From: Jeotgalicoccus coquinae
GTDB lineage: Bacteria; Bacillota; Bacilli; Staphylococcales; Salinicoccaceae
Direction of reading: 5' to 3'
Assembly: GCF_014207425.1 (NCBI RefSeq)
Contig: NZ_JACHFF010000001.1
Span: 1,014,124 to 1,078,123, forward strand
Length of the DNA stretch: 64,000 bases
Shown here: positions 1 through 10,000 of the stretch, piece after piece
How the letters are laid out: each line of letters starts with the position of its first letter
How positions within the stretch are numbered: position 1 is the stretch's first letter
Notes under the pieces: model-generated
What the model saw: only the letters and a program-made list of their open reading frames with translations
What the model was told of the DNA's origin: nothing
Databases searched by the model: none
Program-made: the position numbers and the translations under genes

Positions 1-1217
1 CGCTTTTTATCGCCTGCGATTTCTTTCGTAAAGATAATCGGATCGCGCAGCATCTGGTTAATAATACTCTTCATGTGTTTTGAGATTACCGTGCGTTCGC
101 GTTCGGACATATCCGGCAGCTTGCGCTCCAGTGAATCAAACGTTTCGTCGTGAATTTTCAATGCATTCGTACGCATTGCCTGAATAACAGGCACGACACC
201 CTGCACTCTGAGCCACTCTTCGAACTCTGCAGTCGTGCCGTCGATCATTGCTTTAATCTTTTCGGCTTCCTGTTCGCGTGATGCGAGGTTCGAGTCGACA
301 AGTCCCTGCAGATCATCGACGTTGTACATATATACGTTGTCGCTCGTATCGATTGCCGGATCAATGTCTCTCGGCATCGCAATATCGATTAAGATAAGCG
401 GTGAGCCGCCGCGCGTTTTGTTAACATTATCAATCATATCTTTTTTAATGACATAATCCGGTGACGATGTACTTGAAATCACGATGTCTGCTTCTTTTAA
501 TTCAGACTCAAGTGCATGAAGGTTTTCTGCACGGCCGTTAAAGCGCGCAGCTAAGTCTTCTGCTTTTTCAAGTGAACGGTTTAACACGACAACGTCTTCA
601 ATGCCGTTTGACGTTAAGTTAAGTAATGACTCTTCTGCCATCTCACCTGCACCGATAACAAGTACACGGCTTTTCTTAACGTTCGCAAAAATACGTTTAG
701 CCAGTTCAACTGCGGCATATGAAATGGATACTGCATTTTTCGAAATATCCGTTTCATTATGACCGCGTTTAGCGACAGTAATCGCTTCTTTGAACAGCTT
801 GTTAAAAATCGTTCCTGTCGTATGTTCTTCCTGTGCAGTTAAAAACGCGTCCCTGATTTGACCGAGAATTTGCGTTTCGCCAAGCACCATGGAATCAAGT
901 CCCGCAGTAACGTTAAACAGATGCGAAATTGCTTCGTCCGCAACTTTCATATCCGTCATATCTTTAATTTTTTCATATTCAATATCGAACCAGTCTGCAA
1001 GGAATTTTCTGGAGTAATACGCCCCCGTATGCTCCTGATCACTGACGACGTACAGTTCTGTACGGTTGCACGTCGATAACAGCGCCGCTTCCAATATACT
1101 CTTCTGTTCGCGTAATTTATGCAGTGCCTCAACGACTTCATCGTCCTGGAATGTAACCTGCTCGCGTTCTTCTACGCCGGTTTTTTTATAATTTAGACTT
1201 AATGCAATAATATGCAC
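1..1217 (-). CDS. hemA: Glutamyl-tRNA reductase, 3' end cut off by the window
   Basis: HemA reduces glutamyl-tRNA(Glu) to glutamate-1-semialdehyde, the first committed step of C5 tetrapyrrole (haem) synthesis in the cytoplasm. About 405 codons are visible; staphylococcal HemA is near 448 residues, so the C-terminal dimerisation end lies outside. The active-site motif STCNRTE is clear at about residues 47-53 (translated from 1060-1080), and the NADPH-binding middle follows. I place the start at a GTG at 1217-1215 (MHIIALSLNYKK), because the strong ribosome site GAGGGGG sits seven bases before it and the N terminus matches the family. It follows engB, as in Bacillus and Staphylococcus. Confidence 0.95.
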   Translation of the reverse strand, partial: MHIIALSLNYKKTGVEEREQVTFQDDEVVEALHKLREQKSILEAALLSTCNRTELYVVSDQEHTGAYYSRKFLADWFDIEYEKIKDMTDMKVADEAISHLFNVTAGLDSMVLGETQILGQIRDAFLTAQEEHTTGTIFNKLFKEAITVAKRGHNETDISKNAVSISYAAVELAKRIFANVKKSRVLVIGAGEMAEESLLNLTSNGIEDVVVLNRSLEKAEDLAARFNGRAENLHALESELKEADIVISSTSSPDYVIKKDMIDNVNKTRGGSPLILIDIAMPRDIDPAIDTSDNVYMYNVDDLQGLVDSNLASREQEAEKIKAMIDGTTAEFEEWLRVQGVVPVIQAMRTNALKIHDETFDSLERKLPDMSERERTVISKHMKSIINQMLRDPIIFTKEIAGDKK

Positions 1218-1288
1218 TATAATGCCCCCTCAAAACTTAACTCACAAATAAAGGATCTCATTTGAACCTCTTTATCTATTCCCTATTT

Positions 1289-1317
1289 ATACTAATTATA
1301 AATTAGCGATATATCAA
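1289..1317 (-). promoter_or_regulatory. Probable hemA promoter
   Basis: On the minus strand TTGATA (1317-1312) and TAGTAT (1294-1289) are separated by 17 bases, a sigma-A type arrangement, in the gap between engB and hemA. A 70-base leader would precede the GTG start. Assigned from sequence pattern only. Confidence 0.45.
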
Positions 1318-1321
1318 GCGT

Positions 1322-1909
1322 TTAGACAAACTTTTGTAAAGCTGTCATAATTTCAGGCAAATTCCGCTTGTCCAGGGAAGAAAATGGGAAAATCTGGTCT
1401 TCAGCTTCCATTTCCAGCTCTCTTTTAATAATGCTGATGTGTTTCTGTATTTTACCGCGGGCAATTTTATCCGCCTTCGTCGCAACAATAATTACGGGCA
1501 GTTCATAATATTTCAGGAAATCGTACATTGAAATATCATCAGCTGTCGGCGGGTGACGGAGATCCACCAGCTGTACAACACATGTCAGTGTCGGGCGTTC
1601 TTTCAGGTAGCCTTCGATCATGCCGCCCCACTTTTCGCGTTCAGACTTCGACTGTTTTGCGTAACCGTATCCCGGCACGTCGACGAAGACGAACTTGTTA
1701 TCTGCGTTGTAGAAGTTCAGCGTAATTGTTTTACCCGGTTTCGATGATGTACGTGCGACACCTTTACGTCCGCACATTGCGTTAATAAATGATGACTTCC
1801 CTACGTTTGAGCGTCCGCTTAATGCTATCTCTTTTAAGCCTGTTGCCGGATAATGTTCCGGACTCACCGCAGAGGTAATTATATCTACGTTACTTGGATT
1901 AATTTTCAT
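1322..1909 (-). CDS. engB: Ribosome-biogenesis GTPase EngB (YsxC/YihA)
   Basis: EngB is an essential small GTPase needed for assembly of the large ribosomal subunit. The 195-residue product carries G1 GRSNVGKS (residues 32-39), G3 DVPGYG and G4 TKAD, the usual set for the family. I chose the ATG at 1909 (MKINPSNVD) because AAGGAAGTGACC lies just before it and it aligns with the S. aureus start; an upstream in-frame ATG at 1942 falls inside the clpX terminator hairpin and is unlikely. The gene sits between clpX and hemA. Its ribosome site directly follows the U-tract of the clpX terminator, so expression may depend on readthrough. Confidence 0.93.
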   Translation of the reverse strand: MKINPSNVDIITSAVSPEHYPATGLKEIALSGRSNVGKSSFINAMCGRKGVARTSSKPGKTITLNFYNADNKFVFVDVPGYGYAKQSKSEREKWGGMIEGYLKERPTLTCVVQLVDLRHPPTADDISMYDFLKYYELPVIIVATKADKIARGKIQKHISIIKRELEMEAEDQIFPFSSLDKRNLPEIMTALQKFV

Positions 1910-1924
1910 ATTGGTCACTTCCTT

Positions 1925-1953
1925 TAAAAAAGGCTGTCGCAATGACAGCCTTT
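1925..1953 (-). terminator. Rho-independent terminator after clpX
   Basis: A perfect 9-bp stem (AAGGCTGTC/GACAGCCTT) with a 5-base loop is followed on the minus strand by a run of T. It starts five bases after the clpX stop codon and ends where the engB ribosome site begins. Confidence 0.8.
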
Positions 1954-1958
1954 AGTTA

Positions 1959-3215
1959 TTATGCACTTTTCTGATCTTCAGTCAGTTCTTTACCTTCCGC
2001 ATCGTAAATCAGCGGATCTTTTTCGTCGATAATTGTTTCGCGTGTAATAACGACTTTCTTAATGTCATCGTTTGAAGGTACTTTAAACATAATGTCCACC
2101 ATGCGTTCTTCAATAATGGAACGCAGTCCGCGGGCACCTGTTTTACGCTCGATAGCAAGTTCTGAAATTGCATCGAGCGCATCTTCTTCGAAGACAAGTT
2201 CAACGTCGTCGATGTCCATCATTCTCGTGTACTGTTTAACGAGCGCATTTTTCGGCTCGGTTAAAATAGATTTCAATGCGTCAACATCCAGCTCTTCAAG
2301 GTAGCTGATAATCGGCACACGGCCGATGAATTCAGGAATCAGACCGTAGCTCTGAAGGTCATCCGGACGGACTTTCGCCATTAGCGCGTCTTTATCCGTG
2401 AAGTCTTCTGATGCTCCGCCGAAACCGATTACTTTGTCGCCGAGGCGGCGTTTAATGATATCATCCATTCCGTCGAATGCTCCGCCGAGAATAAACAGAA
2501 TGTTCGTCGTATCGATTTGAATCGATTCCTGATTCGGATGCTTGCGTCCGCCCTGCGGCGGTACGCTTGCTGTCGTTCCTTCAAGAATTTTAAGAAGTGC
2601 CTGCTGCACACCTTCACCTGATACGTCTCTTGTAATCGAAGTATTTTCGCTCTTCCGTGCGATTTTATCGATTTCGTCGACGTAAATAATACCCTGCTCG
2701 GCACGTTCAACATCGAAGTCCGCAGCCTGGATTAAACGGAGAAGAATGTTCTCAACATCGTCACCGACATAACCTGCTTCTGTCAGGCTCGTTGCGTCTG
2801 CGATTGCAAACGGCACGTTAAGTGAACGCGCAAGTGTCTGGGCAAGAAGCGTTTTACCGCTTCCTGTCGGTCCGATTAAAGCGATATTGCTTTTCGCAAT
2901 TTCAACTTCTTCTTCGTTCATGTTGTTAATACGCTTGTAGTGGTTGTATACAGCTACGCTGAGTGCACGTTTCGCGTTCAGCTGGCCGATGACATACTCA
3001 TCAAGCGACTCAAGGATTTCCTGAGGCTTCGGAATATAATCGAAAACTGCAGTCGTATCCATCTTGAGTTCTTCTTCTATAATTTCATAGCAGAGTTCAA
3101 TACATTCGTTACAAATGTACACACCGCTGCCGGCAATAAGTTTCTTGACCTGTTCCTGATCTTTACCGCAGAAAGAGCAGGTTAAATCTGTATCATCTTC
3201 GTTAAATTTAAACAT
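1959..3215 (-). CDS. clpX: ATP-dependent protease ATP-binding subunit ClpX
   Basis: ClpX is the AAA+ unfoldase that feeds substrates to the ClpP peptidase. The 418-residue protein has the N-terminal zinc-binding domain with C13, C16, C35 and C38, then the AAA+ module with Walker A GPTGSGKT, Walker B IIYVDEID, the pore region GYVGDDVE, and the C-terminal small domain with sensor-2 GARGLR. Length matches S. aureus ClpX (420). It lies downstream of tig, the usual order, but has its own promoter at 3247-3275 and a terminator after it, so it can be expressed apart from tig. Confidence 0.97.
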   Translation of the reverse strand: MFKFNEDDTDLTCSFCGKDQEQVKKLIAGSGVYICNECIELCYEIIEEELKMDTTAVFDYIPKPQEILESLDEYVIGQLNAKRALSVAVYNHYKRINNMNEEEVEIAKSNIALIGPTGSGKTLLAQTLARSLNVPFAIADATSLTEAGYVGDDVENILLRLIQAADFDVERAEQGIIYVDEIDKIARKSENTSITRDVSGEGVQQALLKILEGTTASVPPQGGRKHPNQESIQIDTTNILFILGGAFDGMDDIIKRRLGDKVIGFGGASEDFTDKDALMAKVRPDDLQSYGLIPEFIGRVPIISYLEELDVDALKSILTEPKNALVKQYTRMMDIDDVELVFEEDALDAISELAIERKTGARGLRSIIEERMVDIMFKVPSNDDIKKVVITRETIIDEKDPLIYDAEGKELTEDQKSA

Positions 3216-3246
3216 TTATATACACCTCATTATATACTTCCAATAA

Positions 3247-3275
3247 AATATACTAGAAAATCTATCGTAAATCAA
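3247..3275 (-). promoter_or_regulatory. Probable clpX promoter
   Basis: TTGATT (3275-3270), a 17-base spacer and TATATT (3252-3247) lie on the minus strand, about 30 bases before the clpX start. No CtsR or HrcA operator is visible. Confidence 0.6.
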
Positions 3276-3290
3276 TTGAGCTGCATATTG

Positions 3291-3326
3291 ATGAAAAGCT
3301 CTACACAGACGTGCAGAGCTTTTCAT
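3291..3326 (-). terminator. Hairpin terminator after tig
   Basis: A nearly perfect 16-bp inverted repeat with a 4-base loop (ATGAAAAGCTCT and its complement) follows tig. The T-run is part of the stem rather than a separate tail, so termination may be partial or act in both directions. Confidence 0.55.
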
Positions 3327-3347
3327 GTATGTGGTTCAATTTATAAA

Positions 3348-4637
3348 TTACTCAGCTTTTTTACGGTTGTCTACCAGTACGTTTAAAGCTTTTTGGATTT
3401 TAACATCCTCTTTAATCATCGTTGCATCGCCAAGTGCTTTCTTAACATCGTCAAGAGGCATGCCGAACTGTTCAGCCAAACGGTTAAGTTCTGCTTCTAC
3501 ATCTTCGTCAGTGACTTCAATGTTTTCGTCTTCAGCGATTTGTCTTAACGTTAAGTTCGTGCGGACACGTTTAAGCGCATCTTCTTTCATTTGTTCACGC
3601 AGAGCATTTTCGTCCTGACCTGACAGCTGTGTGTAAAGTTCAAGGTTTAAGCCCTGTTGTGATAAGTTTTGTTCGAATTCCTGAAGCATGCGGTCAGTTT
3701 CAGTGTCCACCATTGCATCCGGTACATCAATGTCAGCGTTGTCAGCTGCTTTAGCAACCAAGCTTTCTTTTAATGTAACTTCGTAGTCGTTTTCTTTCTG
3801 TGCTTTAACCTGTTCTGTAAGTTCAGCTTTAAGCTCAGCTACAGTGTTGGCTTCACGGCCTTCAAGGTCAGCAACAAACTCGTCAGTTAATTCCGGAGTT
3901 TCTTTAACTTTAAGTGCATTCACTTTAACCTGGAATACAGCTTCTTTACCAGCTAATTCTTCAGCGTGGTATTCTTCAGGGAAAGTAACGTTAACGTCTT
4001 TCTCTTCGCCGATTTCCATGCCCACCATCTGCTCTTCAAATCCAGGGATGAATGAGTTTGACCCTACTTCGATTTCGTAGTCGTGCGCGTGTCCGCCTTC
4101 GAAAGCTTCTCCGTCAACAAATCCGTGGAAGTCGATAGTCGCTACGTCGCCTTCTTCAACAGTACCTTCTTCTTTAACAACTAAGTCAGAGTACTCTGTA
4201 AGGATGTGATCGATCTGGTGATCAACTTCTTCGTCAGTCACTTCTGTATCGATTTCTTCACCTTCAAGGTTTTTGTATTCGCCAAGTTTAACTTCAGGCT
4301 CAACTGTAACAGTTGCTTTAAGAATAACTTCTTTACCTTTTTCGATCTGTTCAACATCTACATCCGGCTGAGCAACCGGCGTAATGCCAGCTTCGTCTAC
4401 AGCTTTACCGTAGTGTGCAGGTAAAAGAATGTCTAATGCATCCTGGTAAAGAGATTCTACACCAAAACGTTTTTCGAACATTTGACGCGGTACTTTACCT
4501 TTTCTGAATCCAGGCATGTTAATGTCCTTAGATACTTTTTTAAATGCTTCATCCAAAGCAGTGTCCAGTTCTTCAGCTGGAATTGTAATAGTTAGAATTC
4601 CTTCGTTACCTTCTTGTTTTTCCCATGTTTGAGACAT
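3348..4637 (-). CDS. tig: Trigger factor, ribosome-associated chaperone and peptidyl-prolyl isomerase
   Basis: Trigger factor binds the ribosome exit tunnel and assists folding of nascent chains. The 429-residue product has the ribosome-binding signature [10 protein letters not shown] in the N-terminal domain, the FKBP-type isomerase domain (around residues 150-240, with [14 protein letters not shown]) and the long helical C-terminal domain. The ATG at 4637 ([13 protein letters not shown]) is preferred over one 33 bases upstream because GGAGGAAA lies at normal spacing and the start aligns with S. aureus Tig. It has its own promoter (4682-4709) and precedes clpX. Confidence 0.96.
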   Translation of the reverse strand: MSQTWEKQEGNEGILTITIPAEELDTALDEAFKKVSKDINMPGFRKGKVPRQMFEKRFGVESLYQDALDILLPAHYGKAVDEAGITPVAQPDVDVEQIEKGKEVILKATVTVEPEVKLGEYKNLEGEEIDTEVTDEEVDHQIDHILTEYSDLVVKEEGTVEEGDVATIDFHGFVDGEAFEGGHAHDYEIEVGSNSFIPGFEEQMVGMEIGEEKDVNVTFPEEYHAEELAGKEAVFQVKVNALKVKETPELTDEFVADLEGREANTVAELKAELTEQVKAQKENDYEVTLKESLVAKAADNADIDVPDAMVDTETDRMLQEFEQNLSQQGLNLELYTQLSGQDENALREQMKEDALKRVRTNLTLRQIAEDENIEVTDEDVEAELNRLAEQFGMPLDDVKKALGDATMIKEDVKIQKALNVLVDNRKKAE

Positions 4638-4681
4638 AATACATTTTCCTCCATTAAGTCGTTTTTTCAATTAACCTGTAT

Positions 4682-4709
4682 ATTATAACACATACAAATA
4701 TTGATTCAA
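4682..4709 (-). promoter_or_regulatory. Probable tig promoter
   Basis: TTGAAT (4709-4704), a 16-base spacer and TATAAT (4687-4682) stand in the short gap upstream of tig on the minus strand. Confidence 0.6.
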
Positions 4710-4718
4710 ATGATTGAT

Positions 4719-5660
4719 TTACAGCGAGTTCCGGGCAATATCCAGTTCGATTTCAGCGAGCCAGTTTTTGACTTCTGTTTCTGCACCGTACGATGCAGGC
4801 ATACCGAGCATTTCTTCAATGCGTTCAGCATAAGCCTTAATAACCGCTTCAGTCGTGAAATCGGGCTGTACCGGATACATATATATCGCATGGCCCATAA
4901 TGAGCTCGGTTGCAGCCTCCGTAAATGACGGGTTGAACTGTTCAACTTCATCAATCACTTTTGGCAGTACATCCCTGACGATAAAATACTCTTCCAGACT
5001 GCTGAGACCGGACGGCTTAACCGTCATCTCCACGCCGCATTTCTCAATGGTTAGCGTACCATTAGCACGCACGCTTCGCAAATATAAAAGCATTGCAGTC
5101 TGCAATTCATTACGCCCGGTTTCACTGAATACTTCCATAATAAGATTCATATATGCCAGGTCATGTGTCTGTGTAATTTTCTCTACGAATTCAAGCTGCT
5201 GAAAGAGATTCATTTTATCAAAATCATCTTTACTTACTGCAGGCTCCGCTTCCGTCAACATGCCGCGGAGCTTGTTCGCCGCATTCTGTCTTAAACTTAA
5301 AATATCGACGCGGAAACCCTGCGGAATCGGTTCTTCGAGCAGGTGGCCTGAAAACTCAAGCACCTCTTCGTAGTTGCCCATGTCAGACAATGCCTGCAGC
5401 ATATAGACCATATGCGTTTCGTAATCGCCGTCACCGTTGTTCATCTGCTCCAGCGAATAATCAACCAGTTCACCCGGACGCTGCGCACGCAGCAACGTTT
5501 CATACAGCATCTCTTCAGCGAGCTCCGACGGTTCCGAGAGCTCAGTATACTTACTGAACGTTTTCAGGAAACGCGTATCATCGCCTGCATCGTAATGTGC
5601 TTTGAGATCGCGTTCGAACTTCTGAATAAATCTGTGGTGCGTCGTAACCTTATTGTCCAT
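4719..5660 (-). CDS. Conserved helical-repeat (TPR-like) protein of unknown function
   Basis: The 313-residue soluble acidic protein has no signal peptide or membrane span. Its regular helix pairs (for example YETHMVYMLQALSDMGNYEEVLEFSGHL near residues 80-107, shown by alternating small and aromatic positions) suggest tetratricopeptide-like repeats, a scaffold for protein contacts. A homologue lies at the same place next to tig in staphylococci, from memory of that gene order. It overlaps the end of the upstream Nudix gene, so the two are probably cotranscribed and translationally coupled. I chose the ATG at 5660 (MDNKVTTHH); one at 5666 is also possible. No function can be given. Confidence 0.8.
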   Translation of the reverse strand: MDNKVTTHHRFIQKFERDLKAHYDAGDDTRFLKTFSKYTELSEPSELAEEMLYETLLRAQRPGELVDYSLEQMNNGDGDYETHMVYMLQALSDMGNYEEVLEFSGHLLEEPIPQGFRVDILSLRQNAANKLRGMLTEAEPAVSKDDFDKMNLFQQLEFVEKITQTHDLAYMNLIMEVFSETGRNELQTAMLLYLRSVRANGTLTIEKCGVEMTVKPSGLSSLEEYFIVRDVLPKVIDEVEQFNPSFTEAATELIMGHAIYMYPVQPDFTTEAVIKAYAERIEEMLGMPASYGAETEVKNWLAEIELDIARNSL

Positions 5661-6264
5661 AAGCATCCCGGATAATTAATTCACTCCATGATTCGTAAGG
5701 CGACATCGTTTCTAAAATATCGTTCTTAACCCACTCAAGCGCAATCGTGTCCTCTTCGTTGTTAATCACTTTTTCTTTTTCAACATCAATTTTAAGAACG
5801 AGACCGATGTGCACGCGGCCCACTTCATTATCATCGTCGTTAATCAGACCGTGGATCTCTATATTCTTCACATCGTCATCTGTAAGACCCACTTCTTCTT
5901 CAAGCTCACGCGCAGCGTTAACACGAAGCTTGCCGTTGATATCCGCTTCAGACTCAACATCGTTCATATGGCCGCCGACACCGATAGAAAGAAGACCGTG
6001 CAGTCGGGACTCCCCGCCGCCCGCAAGACGTTTGTAAACAAGCGTCTCATCACCGTTCGTAATAATACAGTAGCTGATCAGCTGCTTATAGCCCGGATCT
6101 TCCTCCATATCACCGCGGCGCTTCACTTCGAACCCGCCGAATGACTTCACAATCTCTTTATAGCGATTATCATCTTTGGAAATAAAACCGTTAAACGCAT
6201 TCTGTTCCCCGTCAAATAAAGTATCGCGATTTACAACTAAAATCTGTTCATCAAATTTACTCAT
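5650..6264 (-). CDS. Nudix-family predicted phosphoesterase (COG4112-like)
   Basis: The 204-residue protein resembles the MutT-type group of predicted phosphoesterases. The Nudix box is recognisable: GHMNDVE at residues 98-104 gives the GX5E part and RELEEEVGL at 119-127 gives REUXEEXGU. Fourteen residues rather than seven separate the halves, apparently a subfamily insertion. Such enzymes hydrolyse nucleoside diphosphates linked to another group with Mg2+; the substrate here cannot be read from sequence. The gene overlaps the next one, and a ribosome site GCGAGGAGA precedes its ATG. Its neighbour on the upstream side is a gene-poor remnant region. Confidence 0.85.
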   Translation of the reverse strand: MSKFDEQILVVNRDTLFDGEQNAFNGFISKDDNRYKEIVKSFGGFEVKRRGDMEEDPGYKQLISYCIITNGDETLVYKRLAGGGESRLHGLLSIGVGGHMNDVESEADINGKLRVNAARELEEEVGLTDDDVKNIEIHGLINDDDNEVGRVHIGLVLKIDVEKEKVINNEEDTIALEWVKNDILETMSPYESWSELIIRDAYGQ

Positions 6265-6318
6265 GATTAATCTCCTCGCAGGCTGAAAAATTTTCTATAT
6301 TTAATATAGTAATAATAA

Positions 6319-6343
6319 AACTCTCTAAATCACTTAGAGAGTT
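6319..6343. other. Perfect 10-bp hairpin upstream of the Nudix gene
   Basis: AACTCTCTAA and its exact complement flank a 5-base loop. Read on the minus strand it is followed by TTTTATTATT and could terminate transcription entering from the 6.3-7.0 kb region, or mark the edge of an inserted segment. Confidence 0.45.
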
Positions 6344-6421
6344 ACTGGATGTCTATAGGATTAAACAGGAGCGGAAATCAATATCCCGCTCCCTGAATTG
6401 CACCGGGAAGTTAAAGGTTAA

Positions 6422-6855
6422 TTTCTTAACCCGAACGGCACACGTCTGACTCGAATAAACAGTATTCTCCAAGATTATTCGGTTGTCTCTCGAGAAGTAA
6501 TTGTAGACGAATCATGGATATTATTCAAGGGAAAGATGAGAATGGTATTGCCAGAGAGATGATTTCGTAAGATTGTTTATTAAACTGCTTCATAAAGCTT
6601 AAGTTTTATGATAGGTATTTAAGTTCAAAAAACATTTTCTTAGGTCGTTGGCAATCAAGACCTTTAATAGATATTGCTGCTGTTATCTCATTACATAACA
6701 AATATTGCAGTGAAGGATTAAAGATGTATAGAAAACAGGAGTTAGAAGATGTTAAGAATAGATATAATAGAAATATAGACTATTATTCAAATTATGACGA
6801 TATTAAAACATTTTTTAAAAACCTATCCGCAATCATAGACAATTATAATTGTTGA
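6422..6855 (+). pseudogene. Degenerate plus-strand coding remnant, possibly of a transposase
   Basis: Two open stretches without a plausible start lie in different frames: 6422-6562 and 6571-6855 (94 codons to a TGA). The first ends in REVIVDESWILFKGK, which recalls the DES-x-x-x-FKGR motif of piggyBac-like DDE transposases; the second (SKNIFLGRWQSRP, then a Lys/Asn/Tyr-rich tail) is not recognised. The segment is AT-rich compared with its neighbours and runs against every other gene in the window, and a plus-strand terminator stands 70 bases later. I read it as the broken 3' part of an acquired gene. The transposase reading rests on one short motif and is weak. Confidence 0.35.
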
Positions 6856-6926
6856 GCCTATAATAAGAATTAAGGAAAGAGGACATTGTTCCTCGCTGAA
6901 CTTAACCGTTCGGTTAGTTTTACTGG

Positions 6927-6957
6927 GTCACACTTTCATTAGTGTGGCTCTTTTTTT
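6927..6957 (+). terminator. Plus-strand rho-independent terminator
   Basis: CACACT/AGTGTG with a 6-base loop, extended by G-T and G-C pairs, is followed by seven T. It is the only clear plus-strand terminator here and suits the end of the plus-strand remnant at 6422-6855. Confidence 0.65.
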
Positions 6958-6974
6958 ATGTAATCTAATTCACG

Positions 6975-7047
6975 CAAAAACAAGCCTCTCAAACCAGCGA
7001 TGAGGTGCATCTGTCAGGACACACCTCATCAACCGGTCTGGAGGCTT
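6975..7047 (-). terminator. Long hairpin terminator after the LPXTG protein gene
   Basis: AAGCCTC, a second block ending GATGAGGTG, and their complements form an imperfect stem of about 28 bp, followed on the minus strand by GTTTTTG. It starts 12 bases after the stop codon of the surface protein. Confidence 0.75.
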
Positions 7048-7058
7048 TATTCAATCAA

Positions 7059-10000
7059 TTATTTTTCTGTTGTTTTTCTTCTTTTCACCAGGAATCCCAG
7101 TCCAAGTGCTGCCAGGATTGTGGCAAAAATTGTCGTGCTTTGTTCCGGTACGCCTGTATCAGGCAGCATTTCCGGTTCCGCTTCTTCACCAGATCCGCCC
7201 TGATTCGCATCATCCGAACCGGCAGGGGCCGCTTCATCTTCTGTATTCACATCTGTTTCAGTGTAAACAGTCTGATGTTCATTCGCCTTGTCAGCTGTAC
7301 CTTCTTCTCCACCAGTACCATTATCGCCTGTCAGTACCGGCATTGTTGTATTGCCTTCGTTTTCGTTACCGTAAACCACAGCATACTGACTGAAACTGTT
7401 CACTCCAAACACTGCATAGCCGTCTGCTGTTGTGTAATTCACCGCTTCTAATGTCTCACCGATGTCACCCAGGTAGTAAACATTCGATACATACCCGTTT
7501 GCTGGTAAGTAAACTGTCGCCGGGTTTTGCAGGTTGTACAGTAATCCATTTTCATCAAGAATATGGATGTCATACAGATCATGAGCTGCATTAATTGCAC
7601 CTGAAGGGTTCAACGCTGTAACAACCAGTGACTTGCCGTCAAGTTCATCAGTCGCACTCACCACTCTTACGCCCGTCGCAGCGTCTGCTAAAGAAGATGA
7701 AACTTCTCCATCCGTAACAGTATCCGCTTCAGTTGTTTCTTCGTTCGCTTCTGAATCCTGATCCGCGTCCTCAGTATCTTCATCTGAAACTTCTGTTTCC
7801 GGTTCAGATGATTCCCCGTCAGAGTCATCAGTTACTGCATTGTTATTTTCTTCTGGCTCATTAGCCGGGTCATTCTCTGTTTCTTTATCTGCAGTATCTT
7901 CATCTTTGTTATCTGAATTATCGGCAGGCTCTTTGTTGTTGTCTTCAGTGCTGTCTTCTTTCTCTGCCGGTTCTTCTGGAGTTTCAGGTTTTGCCGGTTT
8001 CTCCTGTTCCCGGTTTTCATCTTCTGAATCTTTTTCAGGCGTTGGTTCTTTATCCTGCTTGTCATCCTCAGATTTGTCTTCTTCCGGTTCTTTAGGTTCT
8101 GCAGGTTCTTTTGGCGCTTCCGGTTTCTTATCTTCATCTTCTGGTACATATTCCGATGTCGTTAAGTCACCGGCATACATCCAGCCGAGTGACACACCGT
8201 TCGCGTCTTCAAGAAGATAATAATCATCATAGTTATAAGTCGCTGTTCGGACCACACGGAACTGCTGACCTAAAAGATCGTTTGCATTTTTAGTTCTGAC
8301 ATCCGTCACACTTTCATATAAGCCCAGATTATTTGAATTCACTTCAGCCATCAGATCTGTTGTACCCTGCTCAATCGGCATAGAAATCTGCGGGTTTGTG
8401 CGTTTATTGTACATATCATTATAACGATCAGTAATTAAACTGATCACATCATTATATTCATAATTGAAACGTGCAAAGTATTCATACGGATCAGGTGAAG
8501 CCGTCCCGCCTAAATGATTTGAAACTGCAACGTGAGACCATAATGTCCCCTCGCCTGTTTCGTCAGCACTTACTGCAGGTAATTTATATTTGTATAATAA
8601 ATTCGCAATGTAGTCTGCATAGTTGTTAATCGATTTCGCAAAGTCATGCGCATTATCATGACGGACTAATTCCACGTGCATATGCAGCTGGTTTGAAACA
8701 GGACCTGCACCATATGCAAGGTAATCAGTATCTGCCACCTGGATAATGCTATTTGCATCGACAAACGCATGAACGAAAGCATTATCCTGGTTACTCGTCA
8801 TATATTCGATTTCACCATATATAGTCGAATTATCGTTACCAACATCGTGAAGAACAACACCCTCAGGTTTACCTACGACACCATTCTCAGGATTCCAACC
8901 GTGATTTGAATGATATGCATACTCAGGCAGACCAGGTATGTAATCATACTTAATCTCTGCAACATCAAAATTATTGTCAGCTATATACTGGTTGATGTCT
9001 GTGATTGCCTGAGACAATGACATTGTGCTTAGCGTACTTGCTGTTGCAGCATAAACCTCTTCTGCATTTAGCTCTTCATTCTCTTTGGCAAGAGTTTCAG
9101 TTAAATCACTTAACATCTCTTCGTCCACTTCAATATCATCAGCATTTTCTTCTAAAAATGCAGTTTGTTCTTTTTCAGATAAACTTTCGAGCTCCTCTTT
9201 CAGGGATTCAGAATCATATTTGTATGTAGCATCTTCTTCTGAATTAGAAACTTCACTCTCCTGTTCTACAGCATCTTTTTCATCTGATTCAACCGGCTCT
9301 TCAGCGCTAACTTCTTCAACAGGTTCTTCTGATGTAGGGGCTTCTGTATTCTGTTCGCTCTCTGCAGGTTCTTCTTCAGTGTTGTTTTCAGCTGCAGCCT
9401 TTTCATCGCTTTCTTCTGTCTCTGCTTCCTCAGCTGGTTCTTCGACTGTTTCAGATGGTGCTGCTTCTTCAGCCTCGTCAGATTGCTCTTCAGTTTCCTG
9501 GTCAGCTGTTTCAACCTGCTCCACAGCTTCCTGAACGTCTGATTCTACAGCAGCATCTTCTTCAATAATATCTTCAGATTCAGCTGCTTCTGCCGGAGCT
9601 TCTGTATTCTGTTCACTCTCAGCAGGTTCTTCTACTTCTTCAGCAGGCTCTTCTGATGATTCCGTAATTACTTCCTCAACATTGTTCTCATCGAACTCTT
9701 CTGTCCCGGCTTTTTCAACTGGTGTTGATTCTTCCTCAACCGGTGCAGCGACTTCAGACTCATCATTCTGCTCAGCAGTTTGCTGATCCTCTGATTCAAC
9801 AGCAGTATCTTCTACAGTGATATCTTCTGATTCAGTCGTTTCTGCTTCTTCAAGTTCATCAGTTTCTTCGACATCTTCTTCTAATTCTTTTTCTTCACTG
9901 TCATCTTCTGAATTTTTATCTTCTGATTCTTCGTCTTCCGTTTCTTCCTCAGACGCTTCTTCTGATTCAATAAGGTCTAAGTCTGTTTCTGATGTTTCAT

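Noticed and set aside
1910-1942. ATG at 1942 as the engB start
   Set aside because: It lies inside the clpX terminator hairpin, and the extra eleven residues are not conserved; the ATG at 1909 has a good ribosome site.
9085-9534. Serine-rich plus-strand frames opposite the surface protein gene
   Set aside because: They are the complement of Glu- and Ser-rich codons (GAA/TTC, TCT/AGA), which removes stop codons from the other strand; no ribosome site or family.
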